A stretch of 64,000 nt of DNA from an uncultured Bacteroidia bacterium (lineage in GTDB: Bacteria > Bacteroidota > Bacteroidia > Bacteroidales > UBA932): positions 52,731 to 116,730 of the forward strand of contig CADCHE010000011.1 of NCBI GenBank assembly GCA_902801205.1. Reading direction: 5' to 3'. A program made the position numbers and the translations under genes. Under the pieces are notes generated by a model. It ran no database searches. It was not told where the DNA came from and saw only the letters and a program-made list of their open reading frames with translations. Shown piece by piece: positions 52,481 through 61,599 of this stretch (its first letter is position 1; the number at the start of each line of letters is the position of its first letter).

Positions 52481-53791
52481 ATGATCATGGAAAAATTCGA
52501 TTTTGATTCCTTGACCGACCGTCATGGAACACATTGTGTCAAATGGGACTCCAAGCCTCCCGTAACGTGTGAAGACGTAAGCCGGCTGAATCCTTCCGTG
52601 CAGCCGGGCTGGCGCGCTGACCTGATTCCCATGTGGGTGGCCGACATGGACTTCAAGACGGCTCCCTGCATCATCAAGGCGCTGCACGACCGCGTGGACC
52701 ACGGTATCTTCGGCTACTCGCACGTGCTTCCATCCTTCCTGGAGGCAACCGTCGACTGGTGGGAGCGCCGCCGCGGCTGGAAGACGCGCCGCGACTGGTA
52801 CCTCCAGGTGCCCGGCCTCGTAGCGGGCATGTCCGTCGTCATCAAGGCGCTCACCCAGTATGAACTGGATGCCGACGGCCAGGTCGTCGCCAAACCCGAC
52901 CAGGGCCGCGGCCCCGACGGCCGGAAGCCGCAGGTCATCGTCCAGACACCCGCCTACAACTGCTTCTTCTCCTCGGTCCGGAACAACGACTGCGAACTGG
53001 TGGAGAACAAGCTGATCTACGACCTGGAAGGCGACCAGCCGACCTGGTACATTGATTTCGAGGACCTGGAGCGCAAGGCGGCCGACCCGATGGCGAAGCT
53101 GCTGCTCTTCTGCAACCCCCACAACCCCTGCGGCCGCGTCTGGCCGAAGGAGGACCTGCAGCGCGTCGACGAGATCTGCCGCCGGAACGGCGTCATCGTG
53201 ATCAGCGACGAGATCCACTGCGAACTGGAAATGCCCGGCTATCATTATACGCCGTTTGCCAGCCTCTCGCCGGAGGCGCAGGACAACACCATCACCCTGA
53301 ATTCGCCCACGAAGGCGTTCAATATCGCCGGCCTCGCGATCTCCAACCTGGTGACGAACAATCCGACGTGGCGCCGCCTGATCGACAAGGTCATCAACAT
53401 CAACGAAGTCTGCGACCTGAATTCCTTCGGTATCGTCGCCCTCGAAGCGGCCTACCGGGAAGGGGAGCCCTGGCTGAACGAACTCCGCCAGTACCTGTAC
53501 GACAATTACCGCCTGACGGTCGAGTTCTTCGAAGATGTCCTGCCGCAGGTGCTGGTCACGAAACTGGAGGCCACCTATCTTGTCTGGCTCGACGTGCAGT
53601 TCCTCCATCTGTCTGCCGACGAGATCCAGAAGGAACTCATCGCCGTGGAGCATGTCTGGCCTTCTTCCGGCTTGCTTTACGGGCGGGACGGCTTCCTGCG
53701 CGTGAACATCGCCTGCCCGCGTACGCGGCTGCTGCAGGGCCTGAATCGGATCGTCGCCGGTCTCGAGCGCCTGGCGGCACGCAAGGCTTGA
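52481..53791 (+). CDS. PLP-dependent C-S lyase (PatB/MalY-type cystathionine beta-lyase)
   Basis: The 436-residue fold-type I aminotransferase-like enzyme has the PatB signature PMWVADMDFKTAP (~56), FGYSHV, FCNPHNPCGRVW (~205), ISDEIHCELEMPGYHYTPF and the PLP lysine in NSPTKAFNIAGL (~270). The family cleaves cystathionine or other cysteine conjugates to ammonia, pyruvate and a thiol. The ATG at 52481 is followed two codons later by a second ATG that fits the family equally. It is followed by fucI after 18 bases; functional link is not obvious. Confidence 0.9.
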   Translation: MIMEKFDFDSLTDRHGTHCVKWDSKPPVTCEDVSRLNPSVQPGWRADLIPMWVADMDFKTAPCIIKALHDRVDHGIFGYSHVLPSFLEATVDWWERRRGWKTRRDWYLQVPGLVAGMSVVIKALTQYELDADGQVVAKPDQGRGPDGRKPQVIVQTPAYNCFFSSVRNNDCELVENKLIYDLEGDQPTWYIDFEDLERKAADPMAKLLLFCNPHNPCGRVWPKEDLQRVDEICRRNGVIVISDEIHCELEMPGYHYTPFASLSPEAQDNTITLNSPTKAFNIAGLAISNLVTNNPTWRRLIDKVININEVCDLNSFGIVALEAAYREGEPWLNELRQYLYDNYRLTVEFFEDVLPQVLVTKLEATYLVWLDVQFLHLSADEIQKELIAVEHVWPSSGLLYGRDGFLRVNIACPRTRLLQGLNRIVAGLERLAARKA

Positions 53792-53809
53792 TCCGAACCG
53801 AAATACATA

Positions 53810-55600
53810 ATGAATACACTGAAAATGAGTAACTATCCCAAGATTGGCATCCGGCCTACGATCGATGGCCGCATGAACGGTGTCCGCGAATCGCTCGAGG
53901 ACCAGACCATGAACATGGCCCGGCAGGTGGCCGGGCTGATCGGCGCGAACCTCCGCTATCCGGACGGCTCGCCCGTGCAGTGCGTCATTTCCGACACCAC
54001 CATCGGACGCGTGGCCGAAAGTGCGGCCTGTGCCGAGAAATTCGCCCGCGAGAACGTGGCCGTGACGATTACCGTCACCCCTTGCTGGTGCTACGGCAGC
54101 GAGACGATGGACATGGACCCGCATACGATCAAGGCCGTTTGGGGCTTCAACGGAACGGAGCGTCCCGGTGCGGTGTATCTGGCCGCCGTCCTGGCTGCGC
54201 ATGCCCAGAAGGGCCTGCCCGCTTTCGGCATTTACGGGCATGATGTCCAGGATGCTGACTGTACGGAACTCCCTGGGGACGTGAAGGACAAGCTCCTGCG
54301 GTTCGCCCGTGCCGCCATGGCCGCCGCCCTGATGCGCGGCAAGTCCTACCTGTCCATCGGCGCCGTATGCATGGGCATCGGCGGTTCGATCGTGAATCCG
54401 GATTTCTTCGAGGACTACCTGGGCATGCGCGTCGAAGGCATCGACGAGGTGGAGCTGATCCGTCGCATGGAGAAAGGCATCTACGACCACGAGGAGTTCG
54501 AGCGCGCCCTGGCCTGGGCGAAAGCCAACTGCAAGGAGAACGAGGATATCTGCAACCGCCCCGACCTGAAGAAGACCCGGGCGGAGAAGGACGAGGACTG
54601 GGCCTTCGTCGTCAAGATGGCCCTGATCATCAAGGATCTCATATGCGGCAACCCGAAACTCAAGGAGATGGGCTTCGGCGAGGAATCTCTCGGCCACAAT
54701 GCCATCCTGGCCGGTTTCCAGGGACAGCGCCAGTGGACGGACTACTATCCGAACGGCGACTTCGCCGAGGCGATCCTGAACTCTTCCTTCGACTGGAACG
54801 GCATCCGCAAGCCGTACGTCCTCGCAACGGAGAACGATTCGCTCAACGGCGTGGCGATGCTGCTGGGACACCTGCTCACGCAGGCCCCCGCCATCTTCGC
54901 CGATGTCCGCACCTACTGGAGCCCCGCCGCCGTCGAGCGTGTGACCGGCAAAAAACTCGAGGGCCGGGCCGCGAACGGCATCATCCACCTCATCAACTCC
55001 GGCGCCGCGACCCTGGACGGCAGCGGACGCCAGTCCGCGGCGGACGGTACGCCCGCGATGAAGCCATTCTGGGAGATAACCGAAAAGGAGGCGCAGGACT
55101 GTCTCGATGCGACGGTCTGGGTCCCTGCCAACCGTGAGTATTTCCGTGGCGGCGGCTTCTCCTCGAAGTTCCTCTCGCGCGGCGGCATGCCCTGCACCAT
55201 GGTGCGCGTGAACATCGTCAAGAACCTTGGTCCGGTGATCCAGCTGGCGGAAGGATGGACGGTAGATATCGACCCGGAGCAGCACCGGATCCTCGACGAG
55301 CGGACCGACAAGGGCTGGCCGACGACCTGGTTCGCGCCGCGCCTCGACCCGACCAAGGAGAATTTCAAGGATGTGTACAGCGTCATGAACTGCTGGGGCG
55401 CCAACCACGGTGCCATCAGCTACGGCCACATCGGTGCCGACCTGATCACGCTGGCCTCCATCCTGCGCATCCCCGTGTGCATGCACAACGTTCCGGATGA
55501 GCAGATCTTCCGTCCGGCCGTCTGGCGTTCCTTCGGCATGGATCCCGAGGGCGCCGATTTCCGGGCCTGCGCCGCTTACGGGCCTCTTTTCAAGAAATAA
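53810..55600 (+). CDS. fucI: L-fucose isomerase
   Basis: Converts L-fucose to L-fuculose, first step of fucose catabolism; also acts on D-arabinose in many species. The 596-residue product contains the family markers [50 protein letters not shown] and [14 protein letters not shown] (Mn ligand Glu). [14 protein letters not shown] has the conserved His. It is complete in length. A second in-frame ATG at 53825 fits the family N-terminus better, so the true start may be 15 bases further. It is four bases from fucP and co-transcribed. Confidence 0.96.
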   Translation: MNTLKMSNYPKIGIRPTIDGRMNGVRESLEDQTMNMARQVAGLIGANLRYPDGSPVQCVISDTTIGRVAESAACAEKFARENVAVTITVTPCWCYGSETMDMDPHTIKAVWGFNGTERPGAVYLAAVLAAHAQKGLPAFGIYGHDVQDADCTELPGDVKDKLLRFARAAMAAALMRGKSYLSIGAVCMGIGGSIVNPDFFEDYLGMRVEGIDEVELIRRMEKGIYDHEEFERALAWAKANCKENEDICNRPDLKKTRAEKDEDWAFVVKMALIIKDLICGNPKLKEMGFGEESLGHNAILAGFQGQRQWTDYYPNGDFAEAILNSSFDWNGIRKPYVLATENDSLNGVAMLLGHLLTQAPAIFADVRTYWSPAAVERVTGKKLEGRAANGIIHLINSGAATLDGSGRQSAADGTPAMKPFWEITEKEAQDCLDATVWVPANREYFRGGGFSSKFLSRGGMPCTMVRVNIVKNLGPVIQLAEGWTVDIDPEQHRILDERTDKGWPTTWFAPRLDPTKENFKDVYSVMNCWGANHGAISYGHIGADLITLASILRIPVCMHNVPDEQIFRPAVWRSFGMDPEGADFRACAAYGPLFKK

Positions 55601-55603
55601 GCG

Positions 55604-56920
55604 ATGGCCGGAAAGTCCATTTTAAAGGAGAACGGGGTGAATTATCTCATCCCGTTCCTCCTCATTACCTGCTGTTTCGCCCTCTGGGGATTCGCCAACG
55701 ACATTACCAATCCGATGGTCAAGGCGTTCTCCAAGATCTTCCGGATGAGCGTGACACAGGGTGCCCTGACGCAGGTCGCCTTTTACGGCGGCTATTTCGC
55801 CATGGCCCTGCCTGCGGCGATGTTCATCCGCCGCTTCTCTTACAAATCGGGAATCCTGGTGGGTCTGGGGCTGTATGCCACCGGCGCCATCCTCTTCCTG
55901 GGTGCGCGCCAGACGGGCAGTTACTATCCCTTCCTGGCCGCCTACTTCATCCTGACCTGCGGCCTTTCCTTCCTGGAGACGAGCGCGAACCCCTACATCC
56001 TGAGCATGGGCAGTCCCGAAACGGCGACCCGCCGGCTCAACCTGGCGCAGTCCTTCAATCCGATCGGATCGCTGCTGGGGATGTTCGTGGCGATGAACTT
56101 CATCCAGGCGCGGATCAATCCGATGGACTCCGCCGGCCGGGCGACCCTGTCCGATGCCGAGTTCGAGGCGATGAAACAGGCCGACCTGGCTGTCCTGATC
56201 AAGCCCTACGTCATCATCGGAGCCGTGATCGTGGCGATGTTCCTGCTGATCCTGCTGGTCCGGATGCCCAAGGTGAAGGAGGAGAACTCCCGCAGCCTGA
56301 TTCCGGCGCTGAAGTACCTGTTCGGCATCAAGAGGTACCGCGAAGGCGTCGTCGCGCAATTCTTCTATGTAGGTGTGCAGATCATGTGCTGGACCTTCAT
56401 CATCCAGTACGGTACGCGGATCTTCATGGGGCAGGGGATGAGCGAAATCGATGCGGAAGTGCTGTCGCAGCGGTACAATATCGTGGCGATGGTGATTTTC
56501 TGCGTGAGTCGCTTCGTCTGCACCTGGCTGATGAAGTATTTCCGTCCTTCGCGGATGCTGGCTGCATTTGCCACGGCCGGCGCGTTGCTGACCCTTGCCG
56601 TCATCTTCATCGACGGCATTGTCGGCCTGTATTGCCTGGTGGGTGTTTCCGCCTGCATGTCGCTGATGTTCCCGACCATCTACGGTATCACGCTGGACGG
56701 CCTGGGCGACGATGCCAAGTTCGGCGCTGCGGGCCTGATCATGGCCATCCTGGGCGGCTCCGTGCTTCCGCCGCTGCAGGCGATGATTATCGACCGCGGC
56801 ACGGTGCTGGGCATGCCGGCCGTGCATGTGTCGTTTGTGCTTCCGCTGGTCTGTTTCGCCGTGATCCTGGTCTATGCGATCCGCCGGACTTCGGAGTCGA
56901 AAGAGGCTTTGTCAGAATAG
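55604..56920 (+). CDS. fucP: L-fucose:H+ symporter, FucP-type
   Basis: The 438-residue MFS permease has 12 hydrophobic segments and the FucP-branch motifs FALWGFANDITNPMVKAFSKIF (helix 1), GLGLYATGAILFLG (between helices), FLETSANPYILSMGSPETATRRLNLAQSFNPIG (~115-150) and GVQIMCWTFIIQYG. These are typical of fucose/glucose/galactose symporters. It follows fucI with a three-base gap. Its stop overlaps the convergent exonuclease by nine bases. No fuculokinase or fuculose aldolase gene is in the window, so later steps must be encoded elsewhere. Confidence 0.93.
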   Translation: MAGKSILKENGVNYLIPFLLITCCFALWGFANDITNPMVKAFSKIFRMSVTQGALTQVAFYGGYFAMALPAAMFIRRFSYKSGILVGLGLYATGAILFLGARQTGSYYPFLAAYFILTCGLSFLETSANPYILSMGSPETATRRLNLAQSFNPIGSLLGMFVAMNFIQARINPMDSAGRATLSDAEFEAMKQADLAVLIKPYVIIGAVIVAMFLLILLVRMPKVKEENSRSLIPALKYLFGIKRYREGVVAQFFYVGVQIMCWTFIIQYGTRIFMGQGMSEIDAEVLSQRYNIVAMVIFCVSRFVCTWLMKYFRPSRMLAAFATAGALLTLAVIFIDGIVGLYCLVGVSACMSLMFPTIYGITLDGLGDDAKFGAAGLIMAILGGSVLPPLQAMIIDRGTVLGMPAVHVSFVLPLVCFAVILVYAIRRTSESKEALSE

Positions 56921-57889
56921 TTTCCCGCCTTCGAACTTGCCTTTGAGGCGGTTGAGGGCATCGCTCATCTCCTGCTGGTCGAGCGGCTTGCTGCGCTCCT
57001 GGTCGAACTGTTCCTTGAGCCGCGCGAACTGCCGTTTGGTATCCATGGTGAACTCGCCGTTTTCGATCCATGCGAAATAGGCGGGTTCCACTTCATATAC
57101 CTCGCGTGCGGTCTTGCCGCGGTGTTTCCCGAAATTGATGACGGCCTCGCCGCCCTTTCCGCGGACCAGACGCCCGGCATAGTCGATGGTTTTCGGCCTT
57201 CCGCCCACGCCGGAGAGGAATTCGATGTCGTTCTGCAGCGGCTGCTCGTGCCAGGCGTCGGCCTCTCGGTACATGTCGAGCTGGGCTTTCAGCACCTCGT
57301 AGGTGGCCATCGTGTCCGCCTCGGCTGTATGGGCGTTCTCAAAGTCCTTTCCGCCGCAGTAGAAGCGGTAGGCTGCCCGCAGGTTGCGCGGTTCCATGTA
57401 ATGGTAGATCGTCTGGACGTCCACCGTCCGGCGCGTGTGCAGGTCGATGTCGGCGATGGCTTCCAGCGTCCTGCGTGCCAGGTTTTTCTTCGCTTCCGGG
57501 ACCTTCGTGTCGGCGATCCGCCCCTTGCAGTAGGAGCGGACGCGCTCGATTTCCTCAGCCAGCATCGGGAGGTCGAACCGGTTGGAGTTGAAGCCGGCCA
57601 GGTCGCTGTCTCCGATCCATCCGACCACTTCCTGGACGATCTCCAGGAACTTCGGCTCGTGGGCCACGTCCGCGTCCTTGATGCCGTTTACTTCGGATGC
57701 GCTCGGATCGATCGCCTTCTGGCAGCTGTGCACATAGTCCCAGGGACAGACCCGCCAGGTCTTGACCTCATCGTGTCCGTCGGGAAAAACCTTTACGAAA
57801 CTCAATTCGACGATTGCGTCGGTGACAATGTTAAGGCCCGTGCTTTCGATATCGAAGAAGAGCAAGGGCCTTTTCAAGTTCAGCTGCAT
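56912..57889 (-). CDS. DnaQ/epsilon-like 3'-5' exonuclease with ExoX-type C-terminal domain
   Basis: The 325-residue DEDDh nuclease shows Exo I FDIESTGLNIV (Asp ~13, Glu ~15), Exo II FNSNRFDLPML (~105) and Exo III HTAEADTMATYEVL (His and Asp, ~190-195). Residues ~240-300 (INFGKHRGKTAREVYEVEPAYFAWIE) form the small C-terminal domain seen in exonuclease X and related repair nucleases. Its place 15 bases downstream of dnaN suggests co-expression and replication-linked proofreading or repair. It may be the pol III epsilon equivalent, since Bacteroidota polymerases often carry separate epsilon-like proteins. Confidence 0.9.
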   Translation of the reverse strand: MQLNLKRPLLFFDIESTGLNIVTDAIVELSFVKVFPDGHDEVKTWRVCPWDYVHSCQKAIDPSASEVNGIKDADVAHEPKFLEIVQEVVGWIGDSDLAGFNSNRFDLPMLAEEIERVRSYCKGRIADTKVPEAKKNLARRTLEAIADIDLHTRRTVDVQTIYHYMEPRNLRAAYRFYCGGKDFENAHTAEADTMATYEVLKAQLDMYREADAWHEQPLQNDIEFLSGVGGRPKTIDYAGRLVRGKGGEAVINFGKHRGKTAREVYEVEPAYFAWIENGEFTMDTKRQFARLKEQFDQERSKPLDQQEMSDALNRLKGKFEGGKLF

Positions 57890-57904
57890 GATGCCTGGCC
57901 TTTG

Positions 57905-59023
57905 TTATGAAACCATGATCGGCATCAGGATGCCGCAGATGCGCTCGCTGTCCGCTTCCTCCTCGGAAGGGACGATGAGGGCGGCGCGACGGGCGTCGGC
58001 GAACTTCATCACGACCGTCTCGCAGGACATGTTCGCGAGGATCTCGGAAAGGAAGTTCGATTTGAATCCGATCGAAAGATCGTCGCCGTTGTAGTCGCAG
58101 GCGATCTTCTCGTATGCGGCGATGGCGAAACCCAGGTCCTGCGCGGTGATCTCGAGCTGCCCGCTCTTGAGGTCGAGTTTGATGTGGTTGGACGCCTTGT
58201 TGGCGCACACGGCCACACGGCGGACGGTATTGAGCAGCAGGCTGCGGTCGATCTTCAGGATGCTGGAGTTCTTCTGCGGGATGACGTCGCGGTATTTCGG
58301 ATATTTGCCGACGATCAGGCGGCAGATCATCGTCGTGGCGCCGAAGCGGAAGACGACGGTGCTGGCGTCGAAGGAAATCTCGACCTCGCCCGCATCCTTG
58401 CCGAGGATCGACTTCAGGACGCCGGCCGGCTTCTTGTGCAGGATAAAGGAGCACTTCTCGGGCACCTTGACATCTGCGGTGTAGCAGATCAGCTTGTGCG
58501 AATCGGAGGCCACGAGGGTGGTGGAATCGACGTCGAAATCGAAGAAGATACCGTTCATCGCCGGACGGATCTCATCGTCTGCGGTGGCGTAGATCGTCCC
58601 GGAGATGCCGGCGATCAGCGCCTCGGCCGGGAACTTGATGACGGAAGCGTCTTCGCCCGTGCCCTTGATCTCGGGATAGTCTTCGGCGGGGAAGAATGGG
58701 AGGACGGAGTTACCGCTTGTCCAGCGGCACTCGATGGACGTGTCGTTCAGGGTCCGGATCGAGAGCGGCTGGTCCGGCAGTTCCTTGAGCAGGTCGATCA
58801 TGTGCCTGGCGGGAACCGCGATCTTTCCTTCTTCTTCGGTGGCGTCCACCTCGATCTCGGTCCGGAGCGTGAGTTCGGAATCGGAGGCGGTCACTTCCAG
58901 CATATTGCCCCGGAGGATGAACAGGAAGTTCTCCAGGATCGGCAGCGCGGATTTGGCAGGAATGGCTTTGGAAATATCCATCAACCCTCTCAGGAGGTCG
59001 GTGCTTGATACATTGAATTTCAT
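57905..59023 (-). CDS. dnaN: DNA polymerase III sliding clamp (beta subunit)
   Basis: The 372-residue clamp has the typical three-domain fold. Recognisable segments are KFNVSSTDLLRGLMDISKAIP at the start, LTLRTEIEVDATEEEGKIAVPARHMIDLLKELPD, FFPAEDYPEIKG and ATDSHKLICYT-like VASDSHKLICYT (~170). NTVRRVAVCANKASNHIKL and the C-terminal ...CGILMPIMVS complete it; the VMKF-like end of clamp C-terminal strand is VVMKFADARRAALIVPS. It is not next to dnaA here. The ATG at 59023 follows a -7 box by 24 bases. The epsilon-like nuclease follows 15 bases after the stop. Confidence 0.96.
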   Translation of the reverse strand: MKFNVSSTDLLRGLMDISKAIPAKSALPILENFLFILRGNMLEVTASDSELTLRTEIEVDATEEEGKIAVPARHMIDLLKELPDQPLSIRTLNDTSIECRWTSGNSVLPFFPAEDYPEIKGTGEDASVIKFPAEALIAGISGTIYATADDEIRPAMNGIFFDFDVDSTTLVASDSHKLICYTADVKVPEKCSFILHKKPAGVLKSILGKDAGEVEISFDASTVVFRFGATTMICRLIVGKYPKYRDVIPQKNSSILKIDRSLLLNTVRRVAVCANKASNHIKLDLKSGQLEITAQDLGFAIAAYEKIACDYNGDDLSIGFKSNFLSEILANMSCETVVMKFADARRAALIVPSEEEADSERICGILMPIMVS

Positions 59024-59047
59024 AACCCGTTTCGTTTTAGCTAAAGA

Positions 59048-59055
59048 CAAATATA
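59048..59055 (-). promoter_or_regulatory. -7 promoter box of dnaN
   Basis: TATATTTG on the minus strand lies 24 bases before the dnaN ATG. The 140-base divergent region toward the HtrA gene is AT-rich, and I see no second perfect box for the HtrA side. Confidence 0.65.
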
Positions 59056-59163
59056 CAAATAAATCCGCAATATCCCGGCAATAATCTGGCATTATATTTG
59101 ATTTTTTCAAATGGCGCCTTGAAAATGACTTTCCGGCGCGTTTTGTTTTGAATATCTGTAAAA

Positions 59164-60645
59164 ATGTCTGTTATGAAAAAGAATGTATTAACGGTTCTGC
59201 TGTCGGTCCTCCTGAGTTGCCTGGCAGCATATGGCGTCGTCAGCGCGACGGCGAAAGAACACACCGGGAATGTGTCTGCCCAGGGGAGCGGCGTCGAATA
59301 CCGCACTGTCAATTTGGCACAGTCTGATTATCCGGATTTCACCTACGCCGCTGAATCCGCGGTCGAGGCGGTGGTATACGTCGATGTCGTCGTTACCCAG
59401 CAGTTCCAGATCGACCCGCTCTACAAGTTCTTCTTCGGCCTGGACGACTCTGTCCAGCAGCAGAAGGCGAGCGGTTCCGGCGTGATCATCCGCCCGGACG
59501 GCTATATCGTCACGAACAACCACGTGGTCGCCAATGCCACCAAGATCGAGGTGACCCTGAACAACAACCAGAAGTATCCCGCCAAGCTGATCGGTGCAGA
59601 TGCCGCGACCGATGTCGCCCTGATCAAGATCGAGGCGGAAGGCCTGCCGACGATCCCGTTCGGCGATTCCGACCAGCTGCGTCTCGGCGAGTGGGTCCTG
59701 GCCATCGGCAGCCCGCTCGGTTATGAGCTGCGGAGTACCATCACCGCCGGCATCGTCAGCGCGAAAGGCCGTTCGATGTCCCACGGGAACACCCAGCAGG
59801 GCGGTCTGCAGATTGAGTCCTTCATCCAGACCGATGCGGCGGTCAACCCCGGCAACTCCGGCGGCGCCCTGGTCAACAAGACCGGCGAACTGGTCGGCAT
59901 CAATACGGCCATCATCTCGCAGACCGGATCCTATTCCGGCTACTCCTTCGCCGTTCCTGCCAACATCGTCAAGAAGGTGGTTTCCGACCTCATCGATTTC
60001 GGTACGGTGCAGCGTGCCGTCCTCGGCATCCGCATGAGCGACCTGGGTCCGGACCTGGCCGAAGGGCTGAAGTACGAATCGGTCGAAGAAATGCAGAAAA
60101 AAATGAAACTTTCTTCCCTTGAAGGCGTATATATTGGTGAAGTCGTCAAAGGCAGCGCCGCGGAAAAGGCGGGGGTCAAGGAAGGCGACATCCTTCTGGA
60201 GATCAATGGCGTGAAAGTGATCAACGGCGCCGCCGTCCAGGAGCGGGTCAATGCCTTCCGTCCCGGCGAGAAAGCAACGCTGAAACTGCTCCGCGACGGC
60301 AAGGAGAAGGAAGTGGAAGTAACGTTCCAGGGCAGCAGTTCCGAGACGGGAACCGAAGTAGCCGACGGTGAAATCGCCTTTTACGGTTCCGTCCTGCGCG
60401 CCGCCTCTCCCGAGACCCTCGCCAAGTTCGGTGTGAATTCCGGAGTGGAGATCGTCTCCGTCGGAGCGGGCAAGATGCTGGAAGCCGGTGCGGCGGAAGG
60501 CTTCGTGATCACCTTTGTGAATGACAAGCCGGTTGCCAAGCCCCAGGATGTCATCGACATCGCCAAGGCGGCCAAGCGCTCGGTGTACATCGAAGGCTTC
60601 ACGGCCAACGGCAGAAGGGCTTACTTCGGCTTCGGCAAGGACTGA
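59164..60645 (+). CDS. HtrA/DegP-type periplasmic serine protease
   Basis: The 493-residue product degrades or refolds misfolded envelope proteins. An N-terminal hydrophobic signal anchor (residues ~4-30) is followed by the trypsin-like domain with His in VTNNHVVANA (~120), Asp in TDVALIKIE (~150) and Ser in NPGNSGGALVNKTG (~230). Two PDZ domains follow (LEGVYIGEVVKGSAAEKAG ~325, and a shorter second one near 440-490). Length and layout match DegP/DegQ. The ATG at 59164 is followed by another ATG at 59173; both precede the signal. A strong terminator lies behind it. Confidence 0.95.
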   Translation: MSVMKKNVLTVLLSVLLSCLAAYGVVSATAKEHTGNVSAQGSGVEYRTVNLAQSDYPDFTYAAESAVEAVVYVDVVVTQQFQIDPLYKFFFGLDDSVQQQKASGSGVIIRPDGYIVTNNHVVANATKIEVTLNNNQKYPAKLIGADAATDVALIKIEAEGLPTIPFGDSDQLRLGEWVLAIGSPLGYELRSTITAGIVSAKGRSMSHGNTQQGGLQIESFIQTDAAVNPGNSGGALVNKTGELVGINTAIISQTGSYSGYSFAVPANIVKKVVSDLIDFGTVQRAVLGIRMSDLGPDLAEGLKYESVEEMQKKMKLSSLEGVYIGEVVKGSAAEKAGVKEGDILLEINGVKVINGAAVQERVNAFRPGEKATLKLLRDGKEKEVEVTFQGSSSETGTEVADGEIAFYGSVLRAASPETLAKFGVNSGVEIVSVGAGKMLEAGAAEGFVITFVNDKPVAKPQDVIDIAKAAKRSVYIEGFTANGRRAYFGFGKD

Positions 60646-60670
60646 TCACCCGGATGGGTTTGACGTGACG

Positions 60671-60711
60671 TCATCCCGGCGGGGTGCCTGCCCTGCCGGG
60701 ATGATTGTTTG
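60671..60711 (+). terminator. Strong terminator after the HtrA gene
   Basis: Arms TCATCCCGGC (60671-60680) and GCCGGGATGA (60695-60704) pair perfectly over 10 bp, with an inner GGG/CCC extension and the tail TTGTTTG. It separates the HtrA gene from rpoD. Confidence 0.85.
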
Positions 60712-60731
60712 AAATTACGATAGCGTAAAGC

Positions 60732-61592
60732 ATGAGACAATTAAAAATTACAAAATCCATCACCAACCGCGAGAGCGCGTCCTTGGACAAGTATCTCCAG
60801 GAGATCGGCCGCGAGGAACTGGTGTCTCCGGAGGAGGAGGTAGAGCTCTCCCAAAGGATCCGCAAGGGCGACCAGCAGGCGCTGGAGAAACTGACGCGCG
60901 CGAACCTGCGCTTCGTCGTTTCTGTCGCGAAACAATACCAGAATCAAGGCCTCAGCCTGCCTGACCTGATCAACGAAGGCAATCTCGGACTGATCAAGGC
61001 GGCGGAGAAGTTCGATGAGACCCGCGGCTTCAAGTTCATCTCCTATGCGGTCTGGTGGATCCGCCAGTCCATCCTGCAGGCCCTGGCCGAGCAGTCCCGC
61101 ATCGTGCGGCTGCCGCTCAACCAGGTCGGTTCCCTGAACAAGATCAACAAGGCTCTCTCGCAGTTCGAGCAGAAGAACGAGCGTGCGCCTTCGAACGAGG
61201 AACTCTCCGAGATGATCGATATCCCGCAGGACAAGATCTCCGATACGCTGCGTGTTTCCGGGCGGCATGTCTCCGTCGACGCTCCCTTCGTGGAGGGTGA
61301 GGACAACAGCCTGCTCGACGTCATCCCCAATGATGACTCCCCGAGCGCCGACCGCGGTCTCGAGCGTGAGTCACTGGGGACCGAAATCGAACGGGCGCTG
61401 CAGATCCTGACCGTCCGCGAGCGCGAGATCATCAAGTCTTTCTTCGGCATCGGATGTCAGGAGATGACGCTCGAGGAAATCGGCGAGCGCCTTGACCTGA
61501 CGCGCGAGCGCGTGCGCCAGATCAAGGAGAAAGCGATCCGCAAGCTGAAGAAACCGTCCGCAAGCAAACTGTTGAAATCTTATCTTGGATAA
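60732..61592 (+). CDS. rpoD: Primary sigma factor RpoD (Bacteroidota type)
   Basis: The 286-residue product lacks the long N-terminal region 1.1 and non-conserved region of E. coli sigma70, as is usual in Bacteroidota. Region 1.2 begins [20 protein letters not shown]. Region 2 shows [31 protein letters not shown] and [16 protein letters not shown]. Region 3 shows [17 protein letters not shown]. Region 4 ends [20 protein letters not shown] in the form [20 protein letters not shown]. This sigma recognises the TAnnTTTG promoters found throughout the window. It is separated from argS by seven bases, and the two are likely co-transcribed. Confidence 0.97.
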   Translation: MRQLKITKSITNRESASLDKYLQEIGREELVSPEEEVELSQRIRKGDQQALEKLTRANLRFVVSVAKQYQNQGLSLPDLINEGNLGLIKAAEKFDETRGFKFISYAVWWIRQSILQALAEQSRIVRLPLNQVGSLNKINKALSQFEQKNERAPSNEELSEMIDIPQDKISDTLRVSGRHVSVDAPFVEGEDNSLLDVIPNDDSPSADRGLERESLGTEIERALQILTVREREIIKSFFGIGCQEMTLEEIGERLDLTRERVRQIKEKAIRKLKKPSASKLLKSYLG

Positions 61593-61599
61593 TCCTGTC

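Noticed and set aside
51785-55486. Long minus-strand open frame of over 1,200 codons
   Set aside because: It is antisense to the nitroreductase, C-S lyase and fucI genes, each with clear family motifs; it has none.
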